Positions 25,333 through 35,264 are shown, counted from the stretch's first letter. The stretch: DNA of 64,000 nucleotides from Magnetospirillum sp. 64-120 (GCA_001898825.1 MKVK01000021.1:1-64000); one strand, 5' to 3'. Numbers and translations are program-made. Notes: generated by a model not told the origin, from the letters alone.

Positions 25333-26711
25333 TGCTGCGCAGACTGACCAGCGACCGGCGCGGTTCCGTCGCCCTGATTTTCGCCCTGGCGTTGCTGCCA
25401 CTGTGCATGGCCGTCGGTCTGGCGGTGGATACGGCGCGGGCCTATGCGGTCAAAAGCAAGCTGTCCCAGGCCTTGGACGCCGCCGCCCTGGCGGTGGGCT
25501 CGTCCAGCGGCACCGCCGCCGAGTTGCAGGCCTTGGGGCAGAAATTTTTCGACGCCAACTTCCACGACACCGGCCTGGATGCCGCCGCATCCTTCACCGT
25601 CACCGTCAATGGCGAGATCGTGTCGGCCAGCGGTTCGGCGCAAGTGGACACCACGCTGATGCAGGTGGTGGGCGTCGATTCCATCACCGTCAGCGAAAGC
25701 TCGCAGGTCACCCGCTCGATCAAGGGACTGGAACTGGCCATGGTGCTGGACAACACCGGGTCCATGACCACCAGCAACAATATCGGCGCCCTGCGCGACG
25801 CGGCCCAGGAACTGGTGGACATCCTGTTCGGCGGCCATGCCGAGCACCCGACCTTGCGGGTGGCGGTGGTGCCCTATTCGGCGGCGGTCAATCCCGGCCC
25901 GCTGGCGCCCAGCCTGATCAGCGGCAACGACGCCTATGCCCCCAGCAATCCTTTGGGCTGGAAGGGCTGCGTCATCGAGCGGCCCGGCCACGTGGTCGAG
26001 GACACTCCCGTCTCGACCGCATATTGGCAGCGCTTCAACTGGGTGCCGGCGGTGGACAATTATTACGACACCAAGACCGCGTCGTCGGTGCGGAGCGACC
26101 CCAGTTATGGCAATGGCGGCACCGGCCCCAATCTGGGCTGCCCGACGCCGATCACCCCCTTGACCAGCACCAAGGTCACGGTGGACACCGCCATCCAGGC
26201 TCTCAGGGCATGGAGCCGGGGCGGCACCATGGGCGACATCGGCATGGCCTGGGGGCTGCGGGTGCTGTCGCCGGAACCGCCCTTCACCGAGGGATTGGCG
26301 TGGAACACGCCCAAATGGTCGAAGGCGGTGATCATGATGACCGACGGCGACAACCAGTTCTACAAGCTGACCAGCACCACCGGGCCCAACAAGGTCAACA
26401 GCGCGGTGGTGTCCGATTACAGCGGTTATGGCCGTCTGGACCAGTACGGCGCGGTGGGCACCACCAACACCACCACCGCCAAGTCCATCATCAATTCGCG
26501 CCTGGCCGCCGTGTGCCAGGACATGAAGGACAAGGGCATCACCGTCTACACCATCACCTTCACCTCGGGGATCAACCAGTCCACCAAGGACATTTACAAG
26601 GCCTGCGCCTCCAGTCCGTCAAAGTGGTTCGATTCGCCGTCCCAGGCGGACCTGCGGGCGTCTTTCCGCGCCATCGCCATCGAGTTGTCGCAGCTGCGGA
26701 TCAGCCAGTAA
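25329..26711 (+). CDS. TadG-like pilus protein with von Willebrand A domain
   Basis: The 460-aa protein starts with the Tad-type segment RRGSVALIFALALLPLCMAVGLAVD (about residues 10-35). It then has a von Willebrand A-like domain beginning LELAMVLDNTGSMTTSNN (about 135-150), with the metal-site-like DNTGS pattern, a conserved TDGDNQFY and a C-terminal IYKACASSPSKWFDSPS. TadG proteins are thought to link the pilus to the envelope. A GC hairpin (26735-26761) follows the stop. Confidence 0.9.
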   Translation: MMLRRLTSDRRGSVALIFALALLPLCMAVGLAVDTARAYAVKSKLSQALDAAALAVGSSSGTAAELQALGQKFFDANFHDTGLDAAASFTVTVNGEIVSASGSAQVDTTLMQVVGVDSITVSESSQVTRSIKGLELAMVLDNTGSMTTSNNIGALRDAAQELVDILFGGHAEHPTLRVAVVPYSAAVNPGPLAPSLISGNDAYAPSNPLGWKGCVIERPGHVVEDTPVSTAYWQRFNWVPAVDNYYDTKTASSVRSDPSYGNGGTGPNLGCPTPITPLTSTKVTVDTAIQALRAWSRGGTMGDIGMAWGLRVLSPEPPFTEGLAWNTPKWSKAVIMMTDGDNQFYKLTSTTGPNKVNSAVVSDYSGYGRLDQYGAVGTTNTTTAKSIINSRLAAVCQDMKDKGITVYTITFTSGINQSTKDIYKACASSPSKWFDSPSQADLRASFRAIAIELSQLRISQ

Positions 26712-26734
26712 GCGTCGTGCGCACCCCCTTGAAA

Positions 26735-26761
26735 GGCGCCCGTACCGTGTGTGCGGGCGCC
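26735..26761 (+). terminator. Hairpin after tadG-like gene
   Basis: GGCGCCCG (26735-26742) pairs perfectly with CGGGCGCC (26754-26761) around an 11-base loop, 23 bases after the stop. The downstream T-run is weak (a few scattered T), so termination may be partial. Confidence 0.45.
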
Positions 26762-27028
26762 ATGGAATCAAGTTTGTAAAAATTTTATGGGAATTAACTT
26801 AAATACTCGATGTGATGCAATCGAAATTAAAAGAAAAAATATCTCTGAATATATAGGAGTTGATAGAATAAAAGTTTGTGTCGGATGTATATTTTTCTTG
26901 AAGGGTATGTAAACGAGGTGTTACATAGGCGACATGGAAAGACGTTGATTGCTGGTTGCTGCAGATAATCAAACATCTTTCTATCAATTCTGCGGCCCCG
27001 CAAATATACGGGCAAAAGGAGCAAAGCT
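26762..27028. promoter_or_regulatory. AT-rich leader and probable promoter region of flp
   Basis: This 267-base stretch is strikingly AT-rich compared with the GC-rich surroundings (runs such as TAAAAATTTTATG, AAATTAAAAGAAAAAATAT). It contains no convincing gene. It ends in AAAGGAG seven bases before the flp start. It probably holds the flp promoter and sites for nucleoid proteins that recognise AT-rich DNA; I could not pick a single promoter with confidence. Confidence 0.5.
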
Positions 27029-27208
27029 ATGATCACCAATATCCGCACCTTGCTGAGCAAGACTTGCCGCGACGAGCGGGGCGCCACCGCCATTGAATAC
27101 GGCCTGATCGCCGCCCTGGTCGCCATTGTCATCATCGGTGGCCTGCAGGCGCTGTCCGGCGGCCTCAACACCTTGTTCAACACTGTCGCCACCACTTTGG
27201 GCGGCTGA
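27029..27208 (+). CDS. flp: Flp/Fap-type major pilin, 59 aa
   Basis: The short pilin has the Flp signature: RDERG cut after Gly18, then ATAIEYGLIAALVAIVIIGG with Glu at +5 and Tyr at +6 and a long hydrophobic stretch. It would be cleaved by the CpaA peptidase encoded next and polymerised into a thin adhesive fibre. AAAGGAG precedes the ATG. A strong terminator (27249-27279) follows, which would allow much higher pilin than machinery expression. Confidence 0.96.
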   Translation: MITNIRTLLSKTCRDERGATAIEYGLIAALVAIVIIGGLQALSGGLNTLFNTVATTLGG

Positions 27209-27248
27209 TCCGACGGTCGGCGCTGTCCGTCATGTGACAAGTTGTTGA

Positions 27249-27286
27249 AAGCGCCGCCCGTTCCGTTCGGGCGGCGCTTCACTTTT
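27249..27286 (+). terminator. Intrinsic terminator after flp
   Basis: A perfect 12-bp stem (AAGCGCCGCCCG at 27249-27260 and its complement at 27268-27279) with a 7-base loop is followed by CACTTTT. It lies 40 bases after flp and before cpaA. Confidence 0.8.
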
Positions 27287-27299
27287 AAGGGCGGGACCG

Positions 27300-27767
27300 A
27301 TGCTTTCCGTTCAAACCCTTCCCACCATACTTGCCGGATGCTTGCTGGTCGCCGCCTTGGCCGACGCCTGCGTCAGCGATTTGCGCGAATTTCGCATCAA
27401 CGACCGCGACAGCGTGGCGGTGGTGCTGGTCTTCGCGGTGTTGGGGATGAATGGCTTGGCGGTCCAGGACGTGGCCTGGCATATGGCCGCCGCCGTCGCG
27501 GTCTTCGCTATCGGCGCCACCCTGTTCGCCCTGGGTGTGTGGGGCGGCGGCGACGTCAAGTTGTGTGCCGCCCTGGCGCTGCTGACCGGTTTTTCCGGAT
27601 TGCCGCGCTTTTTGCTGGTGATGGCCGTGGCCGGCGGGGTCGTGGCTTTGGCGGTTCTGGCGTTGCGGGGGCGTTCAGCCGGGGGGCAGGTGCCTTACGG
27701 CCTGGCCATCGCCGCCGCCGGGATCGATTGGGCTGTGACCAACCTGCCGCCCTATTGGGAAGTTTGA
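27300..27767 (+). CDS. cpaA: CpaA/TadV prepilin peptidase
   Basis: The 155-aa membrane protein of the A24 aspartic peptidase family has the two catalytic Asp regions: ADACVSDLREFRI (about residue 26) and GGGDVKL (about residue 84, the GxGD motif). About five membrane spans are present. It lacks the methylase domain of larger type IV prepilin peptidases, as is usual for Tad systems. It would process Flp and the TadE-like proteins. Confidence 0.93.
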   Translation: MLSVQTLPTILAGCLLVAALADACVSDLREFRINDRDSVAVVLVFAVLGMNGLAVQDVAWHMAAAVAVFAIGATLFALGVWGGGDVKLCAALALLTGFSGLPRFLLVMAVAGGVVALAVLALRGRSAGGQVPYGLAIAAAGIDWAVTNLPPYWEV

Positions 27768-27812
27768 CGAAGGTCGGGGAAGCCGTGCTTCACCGGGGGA
27801 TAGGGAAAGATC

Positions 27813-28688
27813 ATGCGTCCTGTGGTGATCATTCTGATGGTGGTGGCCGTTCTGGCCGCCGGTCTGACCGCCTTTCTGGCCAAGCGTTGGACCGACACCC
27901 AAACCACCGCGCAAGCGACCCGTGTCGCCACCGATTCCGTCGAGGTGTTGGTCCTGGCCCGCGACGTGGCCACCGGCGCCACCCTGGGCGACGCCGACCT
28001 GCGCTACGAGCGTTGGCCGGTGGCCAGCGCCACGCGCTTCCAGACCCGCAAGGACGGTGACGACCCCAAGGCGCGGGCCATCGGTCAGGTGGCCCGCCGT
28101 CCGCTGGCCGAAGGCGAGCCCTTCGCCGCCTCGGCCACCTTCGCCAAGGACGGCACCGGCATCCTGGCCGGCCTGCTGTCGCCGGGCATGCGGGCGGTGT
28201 CCATTTCCATCAGCAACGCCAGCGCCGTGTCGGGCTTCATCGTGCCCGGCGACCGTGTGGACGTGGTTCTGGCCGCCGACTTCCAGCGCGCCGATTCCGA
28301 AGCGGCGGGCAAGGGCGGCGGCGCCATCGTGCGTTACGCGGCGGAAACCGTGCTGACCGACGTCAAGGTTCTGGCGGTGGACCAGCAATTCGCCAAGGGC
28401 AAGGACGCGTCCACCATCCAGGGCAAGACCGCCACTCTGGAAGTCGCCCCCGCTCAGGCGGAAATCCTGGCCGCCACCTCGTTGATGGGGCAGTTGTCGC
28501 TGGTGCTGCGCGGTGTCGCCGCTGCCGAGGCCTCCCCCCCCGCGCCCGCCCATCCCGCCTTCACCGCCGACACCCAGGCTTCGGCCGCCATGCGCGCCCT
28601 GGCGGGCGGCGGGCCCAAGCCGGCAACCAAGTCCGGCGGGACCTCCATCGTCGTCAATCGCGGTGGAATCATCGGAGAAAAGCCATGA
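27813..28688 (+). CDS. cpaB: CpaB/RcpC pilus assembly protein
   Basis: The 291-aa protein has an N-terminal hydrophobic anchor (about residues 4-22), then an SAF-like domain (VEVLVLARDVATGATLGDADLRYERWP, LAEGEPFAASAT) and GMRAVSISISNASAVSGFIVPGDRVDVVLA, typical of CpaB. It helps the secretin work in the periplasm. Its stop overlaps the cpaC start by four bases. Confidence 0.93.
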   Translation: MRPVVIILMVVAVLAAGLTAFLAKRWTDTQTTAQATRVATDSVEVLVLARDVATGATLGDADLRYERWPVASATRFQTRKDGDDPKARAIGQVARRPLAEGEPFAASATFAKDGTGILAGLLSPGMRAVSISISNASAVSGFIVPGDRVDVVLAADFQRADSEAAGKGGGAIVRYAAETVLTDVKVLAVDQQFAKGKDASTIQGKTATLEVAPAQAEILAATSLMGQLSLVLRGVAAAEASPPAPAHPAFTADTQASAAMRALAGGGPKPATKSGGTSIVVNRGGIIGEKP

Positions 28689-30121
28689 TCACCGGCTTGC
28701 GCACGCTGTCCCTGGTGGCGGCTCTGCTGGCGGCTTCCGCCGCTTTGGCCGAGGAACCGCCGACCCCGGAGCCGGCGCCGTCGGGGCGGGTGGTGTCGCG
28801 GCCGCTGGGCAGCGTCGCCACCGTCAGCCGCCCGGCCAAGCCGGTGGCGGAAACCATCCGCATGGCGCTTCACAAGACTCAGGAAATCATCCTGCCCCAG
28901 GCCATGCGGGACGTGGTGGTGGGCAATCCCGACGTGGTCGACGTCATGGTGCGCACCCCCACCCAGGCTTATCTGGTGGGGCGCGGCGTCGGCCAAAGCG
29001 ACGTCACCTTCTTCGCCCAGAACGGCGCGGTGCTGCAGCGGGTCTCTGTCGACGTGCATCTGGATGCCGACGGCCTGCGCGCGGTGCTGGACCAGTTGAT
29101 GCCCGACGAACGCAACATCCGCGTTTCGGGGATCGGCGATTCGCTTTATCTGTCGGGAGCCGTCTCTTCCGACGCCGTCGCGGCCCAGATCCGTACCCTG
29201 GCCCGGCGCTACGTCAAGGACGATGCCTCCATCGTCAACCTGATGAAGGTGTCCTCGGAAAGCCAGGTCCTGCTGCAGGTCAAGGTGGCCGAGATGCAAA
29301 AGACCGTGCTGAAGGAACTGGGCGTCGGCCTGTCGGGCAAGGCTTTCGGTGTCGACGGTGTCGCCGGCACCCTGGCCACCACCGCCACCACCGGCCTGAC
29401 CCAGTCTTCGGCTTTGTTCGGCTCGCTGACGGTGTCGGGCATCTCGTCCCTGGTGGGAACCTTTTCCGGGCTGGAACGCCAAGGGCTGATCCGTACCCTG
29501 GTGGAACCCAACCTGACCGCCGTTTCCGGCGAGACCGCCAATTTGCTGGCCGGCGGCGAGTTCCCCATTCCCATTTCCGAAAACAACGGTCAGGTGACCA
29601 TCGAATTCAAGCAATTCGGCGTGTTGCTGAACTTCACCCCGGTGGTGATGGACCCGGGCCGGATTTCCCTGAAGCTGCAGACCGAGGTCAGCGCCATCGA
29701 CAAGGTCACCGCCCCGGTCAAGCTGAACAATTTCGAAATTCCCGGCCTGACCGTGCGGCGTGCCTCGTCGACGGTGGAAATGTCGTCGGGCGGCTCCATC
29801 ATGATCGCCGGTCTGCTGCAAAACGACATCACCGCCACGCTGTCGGGCATGCCGGGGGCCATGGACATTCCCATCCTGGGCTCGCTGTTCCGGTCCAATT
29901 CGTTCCAGCGCAAGGAAACCGAGCTGGTGGTCATCGTCTCGGCCTATGTGGTGCAGCCCTTGGACAAGCCGCAGATGGCCCTGCCCACCGATGGTTTCGC
30001 GCCGTCTTCCGACATCGACCGCATCCTGCTGGGTCGTCTGCAGGAACGTTACCTGAAGGCGGCGCCCGGCTCCGCCGTTCCGCCCAAGTTGCAAGGCCCC
30101 TATGGCTTCATGGTTCGCTAG
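28685..30121 (+). CDS. cpaC: CpaC/RcpA outer-membrane secretin of the Tad pilus
   Basis: The 478-aa protein has a signal peptide (to about ALAEE), an N-terminal pilus-formation domain (LHKTQEIILPQAMRDVVVGNPDVVDV), a BON-like part (RNIRVSGIGDSLYLSG), and the secretin core (LVEPNLTAVSGETANLLAGGEFPIPI, then GGSIMIAGLLQNDIT and KETELVVIVSAYVV). It forms the outer-membrane channel for the pilus. Confidence 0.95.
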   Translation: MITGLRTLSLVAALLAASAALAEEPPTPEPAPSGRVVSRPLGSVATVSRPAKPVAETIRMALHKTQEIILPQAMRDVVVGNPDVVDVMVRTPTQAYLVGRGVGQSDVTFFAQNGAVLQRVSVDVHLDADGLRAVLDQLMPDERNIRVSGIGDSLYLSGAVSSDAVAAQIRTLARRYVKDDASIVNLMKVSSESQVLLQVKVAEMQKTVLKELGVGLSGKAFGVDGVAGTLATTATTGLTQSSALFGSLTVSGISSLVGTFSGLERQGLIRTLVEPNLTAVSGETANLLAGGEFPIPISENNGQVTIEFKQFGVLLNFTPVVMDPGRISLKLQTEVSAIDKVTAPVKLNNFEIPGLTVRRASSTVEMSSGGSIMIAGLLQNDITATLSGMPGAMDIPILGSLFRSNSFQRKETELVVIVSAYVVQPLDKPQMALPTDGFAPSSDIDRILLGRLQERYLKAAPGSAVPPKLQGPYGFMVR

Positions 30122-30135
30122 GTCAGGAGGAAATC

Positions 30136-30741
30136 ATGCGTGGACTGATCCTTGCCATCCTGCCCGTTCTGATGCTGGGCGCCTGCGCCCAGCCGCAAAC
30201 CAGCGCCTTCGATGCGCACCAGCGTTTTCGCAACAGCGTTGAATCCCGCGAGCTGACGGCCAGTTTCGCCGCTTCCGAACTGGGAAGCGCCGACCGGGCC
30301 GCCCTGCGCGACATGGCGCGTGAATATACCCGGCGCGGCGCCGCCCCGGTGGCGGTCAGCGGCCCCGGGGCCGATCAGGTCGCCGGTGTGCTGCGCGCCT
30401 ATGGGGTGCCCGCCGACAAGCTGGTGGTGAAGACCGCCGAAGGGCCGGCAACCACCGTCGCCGTGCCGGTGTGGGTGGCGGTGGTCCCCGATTGCGGCCG
30501 TTGGGACCAGGACCTGACCTCTGATTTCGCCAACCAGAACACCGACAATTTCGGCTGCGCGGTGACCCGCAACATCGGCTTGATGGTGTCGGACCCGGCC
30601 GATCTGGTGCGCGCCCGCGACACCAGCGGCCGCGACGCCAACCGAGCCGCCGACGTCTTGGGCAAATACGGCCAGGGCAAGGCGACGTCGTCGGCGGCGG
30701 AAACCAATTCCACCGGCACGCTCAGCAGCGTCGGCAAATAG
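30136..30741 (+). CDS. cpaD: CpaD-family pilus lipoprotein
   Basis: The 201-aa protein has a lipoprotein signal (LMLGAC, Cys at about 17) and CpaD-like sequence (VAGVLRAYGVPADKLVV, NFGCAVTRNIGLMVSDPADLV). It is expected to help secretin assembly or targeting. AGGAGG lies before its ATG and it follows cpaC by 14 bases. Confidence 0.9.
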   Translation: MRGLILAILPVLMLGACAQPQTSAFDAHQRFRNSVESRELTASFAASELGSADRAALRDMAREYTRRGAAPVAVSGPGADQVAGVLRAYGVPADKLVVKTAEGPATTVAVPVWVAVVPDCGRWDQDLTSDFANQNTDNFGCAVTRNIGLMVSDPADLVRARDTSGRDANRAADVLGKYGQGKATSSAAETNSTGTLSSVGK

Positions 30742-30752
30742 GGGAGGCGGGA

Positions 30753-31946
30753 ATGCCGTTCCGGGTGACCATCGACGCCTTCGCGGCGACCCCCCAGGGG
30801 CAGGACGCCATGCAAGGCGCCGCCGGGGAAAGGCTGTTGCAGCATTCGCGGCTGACCCTGCATGCGGGCGGTCTTGCCGCGGCTGTCAGGCATTACGCCG
30901 ACCATCCCACCCCCCAGGTGGTGTTGGTGGAAGAAGTTGAAGACGACCGCACCATGATGGCGCATCTGGAACAGCTGGCGGAAGTCTGCGAACCGGGAAC
31001 CCGGGTCATCGTCGTCGGCGCGCTGAACGACATCGCGCTGTACCGCACGCTGTTGTCCCATGGCGTTTCCGACTATCTGGTCCAGCCGGTCTGTCCCGCC
31101 CAGATCGCCGCCAGCATCGCCGCCCTGTTCGCCGATCCCAGCGCCGCGCCGCGCGGCAAGGTCACCGCGCTGTGGTCGGCCCGGGGCGGGGCCGGGGCCT
31201 CGACCATCGCCCGCAACCTGGCTTGGCACATGGGCAAGGTTCTGGGCGAACAGGCGGTCTATATGGACCTGGACATGGCCTTCGGCGCCTCGGACTTGGC
31301 GTTCAACATGGAAGCGCGGCAAAGCACCGCCGACGCCCTGGCCCAGCCGGAACGTCTGGATTCGGTGCTGTTGGACCGCTTTTTGGTGGTGCATGACGAC
31401 CATTTGCGGGTGCTGCCCAATGGCGGCGCCGCGCCGCGAGTGGTCGAGGTCGCGGCCGAAGCGGTGGAACAATTGGTCGACCTCGCCGCCCGCATGGCCC
31501 CGGCGGTGGTGCTGGACCTGCCGCATCTGTGGGCGCCGTGGACCGAGACGGTGCTGCAAACCGCCGACGAGGTTCTGGTGGTGGCGCGTCCCGATCTGGC
31601 GTCGTTGCGCGACTGCAAGCTGCTGCTGGAAAGCCTGGCCCCGCGGCGGGCCGGCAGCGCTGCCCCGCGCCTGATCCTGAATGCCATGGACGCCTGCCGC
31701 AAAACCCAGCTTTCGGCCAAGGATTTCCAGGACACCTTGGGGGTCGCCCCCAGTCTGGTCCTGCCCTGGGATTCGGTGCTGTTCGGCGAAGCCGCCAATA
31801 ACGGCCAGTTACTGGCCGAATGCGTCAAGGGCAACAAGCTGTCGCCGCAGCTGGAAGCCCTGGCCGCCAGCGTGACCGGCCGAACGGCTGCGCGCAACGG
31901 CAAGCGCGGCGGCTCGGCCGCGCTGTGGTCCTGGCTGAAGGGATAG
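30753..31946 (+). CDS. cpaE: CpaE/TadZ pilus localisation protein
   Basis: The 397-aa protein has an N-terminal receiver-like domain (about residues 1-125) and a MinD/ParA-like domain beginning KVTALWSARGGAGASTIARN (about 135-155). The nucleotide-binding loop reads GGAGAST, without the usual GKT lysine, an atypical form seen in several TadZ proteins. TadZ proteins position the pilus machinery, commonly at the pole. Confidence 0.93.
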   Translation: MPFRVTIDAFAATPQGQDAMQGAAGERLLQHSRLTLHAGGLAAAVRHYADHPTPQVVLVEEVEDDRTMMAHLEQLAEVCEPGTRVIVVGALNDIALYRTLLSHGVSDYLVQPVCPAQIAASIAALFADPSAAPRGKVTALWSARGGAGASTIARNLAWHMGKVLGEQAVYMDLDMAFGASDLAFNMEARQSTADALAQPERLDSVLLDRFLVVHDDHLRVLPNGGAAPRVVEVAAEAVEQLVDLAARMAPAVVLDLPHLWAPWTETVLQTADEVLVVARPDLASLRDCKLLLESLAPRRAGSAAPRLILNAMDACRKTQLSAKDFQDTLGVAPSLVLPWDSVLFGEAANNGQLLAECVKGNKLSPQLEALAASVTGRTAARNGKRGGSAALWSWLKG

Positions 31947-31953
31947 GCCGCCC

Positions 31954-33345
31954 ATGTTCGGTCGCCGCCAATCCTCTCCGGTTCCGTCCCCGGCCGCCAA
32001 GGCCGAGGCCCCGGCCGCGCCCGTCACCATCAAACCCACCGCCAAGCCCGTTTCGAAGCCGGTGGAAAACGACCAGCGTCTGTCCGACATCAAGGTCGCC
32101 ATCTTCAACGACCTGATTTCGTCGGTGGACCCGGCCGAGCTGTCCCGCCTTGACCCGCAAAGCGTGCGCGAGGAAATCGCCGACATCGTCGCCGAAATCA
32201 TTTCCATGCGCGGCCTGGTGCTGTCGGCGGCGGAACAGCAGGTGGTGGTCGCCGATATCTGCAACGACGTGCTGGGCTTGGGGCCGCTGGAGCCGCTTTT
32301 GGCCCGTGACGACATCGCCGACATCATGGTCAACGGCGCCGGCAAGGTTTACATCGAGGTGGGCGGCCACATCCAGCTGACCGACATCAAGTTCCGCGAC
32401 AACGCCCAGCTGATGAACATCTGCCAGCGCATCGTCTCGGCGGTGGGGCGGCGGGTGGACGAAGCCAGCCCCATCTGCGACGCCCGTCTGGCCGACGGAT
32501 CGCGCGTCAACGTCATCGTCCCGCCGCTGGCCCTGGACGGCCCCACCCTGACCATCCGCAAGTTCAAGCGCGACAAGCTGACCCTGGAAAAGCTGATCGG
32601 GTTCGGCTCGATTTCCACGGCCGGGGCCAAGGTGCTGGAAATCGCCGCCGCCTGCCGCTGCAACATCCTGGTATCGGGGGGCACCGGTTCGGGCAAGACC
32701 ACGCTTTTGAACTGTCTGACCCGTTACATCGACGTGGGCGAACGCATCGTCACCTGCGAAGACGCCGCCGAACTGCAATTGCAGCAGCCCCACGTGGTGC
32801 GTCTGGAAACCCGCCCGCCCAACCTGGAAGGCGCGGGGCAGGTGACCATGCGCGATCTGGTCAAGAACTGCCTGCGCATGCGCCCCGAACGCATCATCGT
32901 CGGCGAAGTGCGCGGCCCCGAGGCCTTCGACCTGCTGCAGGCCATGAACACCGGCCATGACGGCTCCATGGGCACCATCCACGCCAACACGCCGCGCGAC
33001 GCCCTGTCGCGTGTGGAAAACATGGTGGCCATGGGCGGTTACAACCTGCCGGCCAAGGCGGTGCGCGAACAGATCGCCTCCGCCGTCAACGTCATCGTCC
33101 AGGCGGCGCGCCTGCGCGACGGCACAAGGCGCATCACCCACATCACCGAAGTCATCGGCATGGAAGGCGACGTCATCACCTTGCAGGATCTGTTCGTCTT
33201 CGACATCGAAGGCGAGGACGCGCAGGGCCGGGTCGTCGGCAGTCATCGCCCCACCGGCATCCGTCCGGCCTTTTGGGACAAGGCGCGCTATTACGGACGG
33301 GACCGCGAACTGGCGGAAGCCCTGCGGGAGGATCGCCATGGCTAA
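31954..33345 (+). CDS. cpaF: CpaF/TadA pilus assembly ATPase
   Basis: The 463-aa secretion ATPase has a proline-rich N-terminus, then the CpaF-type domain ([16 protein letters not shown]), Walker [12 protein letters not shown] (about residue 242), the Asp and His boxes, and [40 protein letters not shown]. It powers Flp assembly. Its last eight bases overlap the start of tadB. Confidence 0.96.
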   Translation: MFGRRQSSPVPSPAAKAEAPAAPVTIKPTAKPVSKPVENDQRLSDIKVAIFNDLISSVDPAELSRLDPQSVREEIADIVAEIISMRGLVLSAAEQQVVVADICNDVLGLGPLEPLLARDDIADIMVNGAGKVYIEVGGHIQLTDIKFRDNAQLMNICQRIVSAVGRRVDEASPICDARLADGSRVNVIVPPLALDGPTLTIRKFKRDKLTLEKLIGFGSISTAGAKVLEIAAACRCNILVSGGTGSGKTTLLNCLTRYIDVGERIVTCEDAAELQLQQPHVVRLETRPPNLEGAGQVTMRDLVKNCLRMRPERIIVGEVRGPEAFDLLQAMNTGHDGSMGTIHANTPRDALSRVENMVAMGGYNLPAKAVREQIASAVNVIVQAARLRDGTRRITHITEVIGMEGDVITLQDLFVFDIEGEDAQGRVVGSHRPTGIRPAFWDKARYYGRDRELAEALREDRHG

Positions 33346-34309
33346 CCTGCCCACCGTCGTCGCCTTGCTGGTCCTGGCGCTGTTCGCCGCCCTGGGGATG
33401 TTCGCCTGGGTGCTGAACCACCTGCTGCACGGTCGCCGTGCCCGTCTTAAACGGCGTGTCGCCCATGTGGTCGGCCGCCGCAACACCACGCCGGCCGCTT
33501 CCGCGCCGCGTCGGCGCTCGCTGCACCGGCTGAATGCCGACAACGACAACTCCCGCGGCCGCTGGGCCTGGCAGTTGCGCGAACAGTTGATGCGCGCCGG
33601 CATCCGGATCGAGGTCAGGACCTGGCTGGCGATCAACGTCGCCATCGCCCTTGTGGTCTGGGGCGTCGCCTGGCTGATCAAGGCGCCGCCGTTGCTGGGG
33701 CCGTTGCTGGCGGCGGCGGCGGGCTTTGGCCTGCCCCGCTTGGTGGTCGGCTGGCTGGGCAAGCGTCGCATCGCCCGCTTCACCACCTTGTTCGCCGACG
33801 CCCTGGACATCGTGGTGCGGGGCTTGCGCTCCGGCCTGCCCTTGGGGGAATGCATGTCCATCATCGGCCGCGAGGTGCCCGAACCACTGGGCCCGGAATT
33901 CCGCATGATCACCGAAGGCCAGAAACTGGGCCTGTCGCTGGAAGAGGCGATGGCGCGGGCGGTGGAACGCACGCCCACCGCCGATTTCAAATATTTCGCC
34001 ATCGTGCTGTCCATCCAGCAGCAGACCGGCGGCAATCTGGCGGAAACCCTGGTCAAGCTGTCCGACGTGCTGCGGGCCAGAAAGCGCATGCGCGACAAGA
34101 TCAAGGCGTTCTCGTCGGAAGCGGTGGCCTCGGCCCTGATCATCGGCTCCCTGCCGGTGGTGGTGGCGGTGCTGCTGTCGGTGGTCGGCCCTGACTACAT
34201 CGGCATCTTGTTCACCAATCCCACCGGCCATCTGTTGCTGGGGGTGGGGGGGCTGTTGATGGCCGTCGGCGCCCTGGTCATGCGCAAGATGATTAACTTC
34301 GATTTGTAG
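33338..34309 (+). CDS. tadB: TadB, inner-membrane pilus platform protein
   Basis: The 323-aa protein of the T2SSF family begins [20 protein letters not shown]. It has N-terminal and middle membrane spans, the soluble GSPII_F domain (FADALDIVVRGLRSGLPLGECMSIIG, FKYFAIVLSIQQQTGGNLAETL) and two C-terminal spans. The frame is open further upstream inside cpaF, but ATG 33338, just before the cpaF stop, gives the normal TadB start. Confidence 0.94.
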   Translation: MANLPTVVALLVLALFAALGMFAWVLNHLLHGRRARLKRRVAHVVGRRNTTPAASAPRRRSLHRLNADNDNSRGRWAWQLREQLMRAGIRIEVRTWLAINVAIALVVWGVAWLIKAPPLLGPLLAAAAGFGLPRLVVGWLGKRRIARFTTLFADALDIVVRGLRSGLPLGECMSIIGREVPEPLGPEFRMITEGQKLGLSLEEAMARAVERTPTADFKYFAIVLSIQQQTGGNLAETLVKLSDVLRARKRMRDKIKAFSSEAVASALIIGSLPVVVAVLLSVVGPDYIGILFTNPTGHLLLGVGGLLMAVGALVMRKMINFDL

Positions 34310-34319
34310 GAGACCCGTC

Positions 34320-35258
34320 ATGCTGTCCCTGCTGGTCGTCATCGTCGCTTCGGTCGCCGCCTTCACCTCGGTCCTGGCCCTGGGCATGCAACTGTCCAGC
34401 CGTGACCAGTTGGCCAGCCGGCTGAAGGCTGTGTCGCAGCGCCGTCAGGAACTGTCGGCCCGCCAGCGTGAAAACCTGAAGGGGCTGCGCTTCCAGCCCA
34501 ACCGGCGGGTCAACTGGATGAAGTCGGTGCTGGGGCGGCTGAACCTGCAGCAGGCCATCGACGACCCGGCCATCAAGATGCGCCTGGGCCAAGCCGGCTG
34601 GCGCCGTCCGTCGGCGGCGGTGACCTATATCTTCGCCCGTGTCGCCGGTCCGGTGGCCGGCTTCGCCCTGGCTTTGCTTTACGTCGCCTCTGCCTTCGCC
34701 CAGGCGCCGTTCCTGACCAAGGCGGTGATCCTGCTGGTGGGCACCGCCGCCGGCCATTACCTGCCGGCCATCTTGGTCGCCAACGCGGTGCAAAAGCGTC
34801 AACAGGCGCTGGCGCGGGGCTTTCCCGACGCCTTGGACCTGATGGTGATCTGTGTCGAAGCCGGCCTGTCGGTGGAAGCGTCCCTGCAGAAGGTCACCGA
34901 GGAACTGGGGGGCAGCGCCCCCGAACTGGCCGAGGAAGTGGGGCTGACCGCCGCTGAGTTGGCCTTTCTGGGCGACCGTCGTCAGGCCTGGGACAATCTG
35001 GCCGAACGCACCGGCCTGGCCCAGGTCAAGTCGCTTAGCACCGCCTTGGTGCAATCGGAAAAATACGGCACCCCGGTGGCCCAGGCGCTGCGCGTCCTGG
35101 CCCAGGAAAACCGCGAGGCCCGCATGGCGGCGGCGGAAAAAAAGGCGGCGTCGCTGCCGGCCAAGCTGACGGTGCCGATGATCGTGTTTTTCCTGCCGGT
35201 GCTGTTCATCGTCATCGCCGGCCCCGCCGCCATCCAGGTGATGGCGGTGTGGAAGTGA
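34320..35258 (+). CDS. tadC: TadC, inner-membrane pilus platform protein
   Basis: The 312-aa T2SSF-family protein has the features FPDALDLMVICVEAGLSVEASLQKV and LSTALVQSEKYGTPVAQALRVLAQENREARM. Membrane spans lie at the start, in the middle and at the end. It pairs with TadB as the platform under the pilus. GGAG precedes its ATG. The leftward tadD-like gene ends six bases after its stop. Confidence 0.94.
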   Translation: MLSLLVVIVASVAAFTSVLALGMQLSSRDQLASRLKAVSQRRQELSARQRENLKGLRFQPNRRVNWMKSVLGRLNLQQAIDDPAIKMRLGQAGWRRPSAAVTYIFARVAGPVAGFALALLYVASAFAQAPFLTKAVILLVGTAAGHYLPAILVANAVQKRQQALARGFPDALDLMVICVEAGLSVEASLQKVTEELGGSAPELAEEVGLTAAELAFLGDRRQAWDNLAERTGLAQVKSLSTALVQSEKYGTPVAQALRVLAQENREARMAAAEKKAASLPAKLTVPMIVFFLPVLFIVIAGPAAIQVMAVWK

Positions 35259-35264
35259 AGGGAG

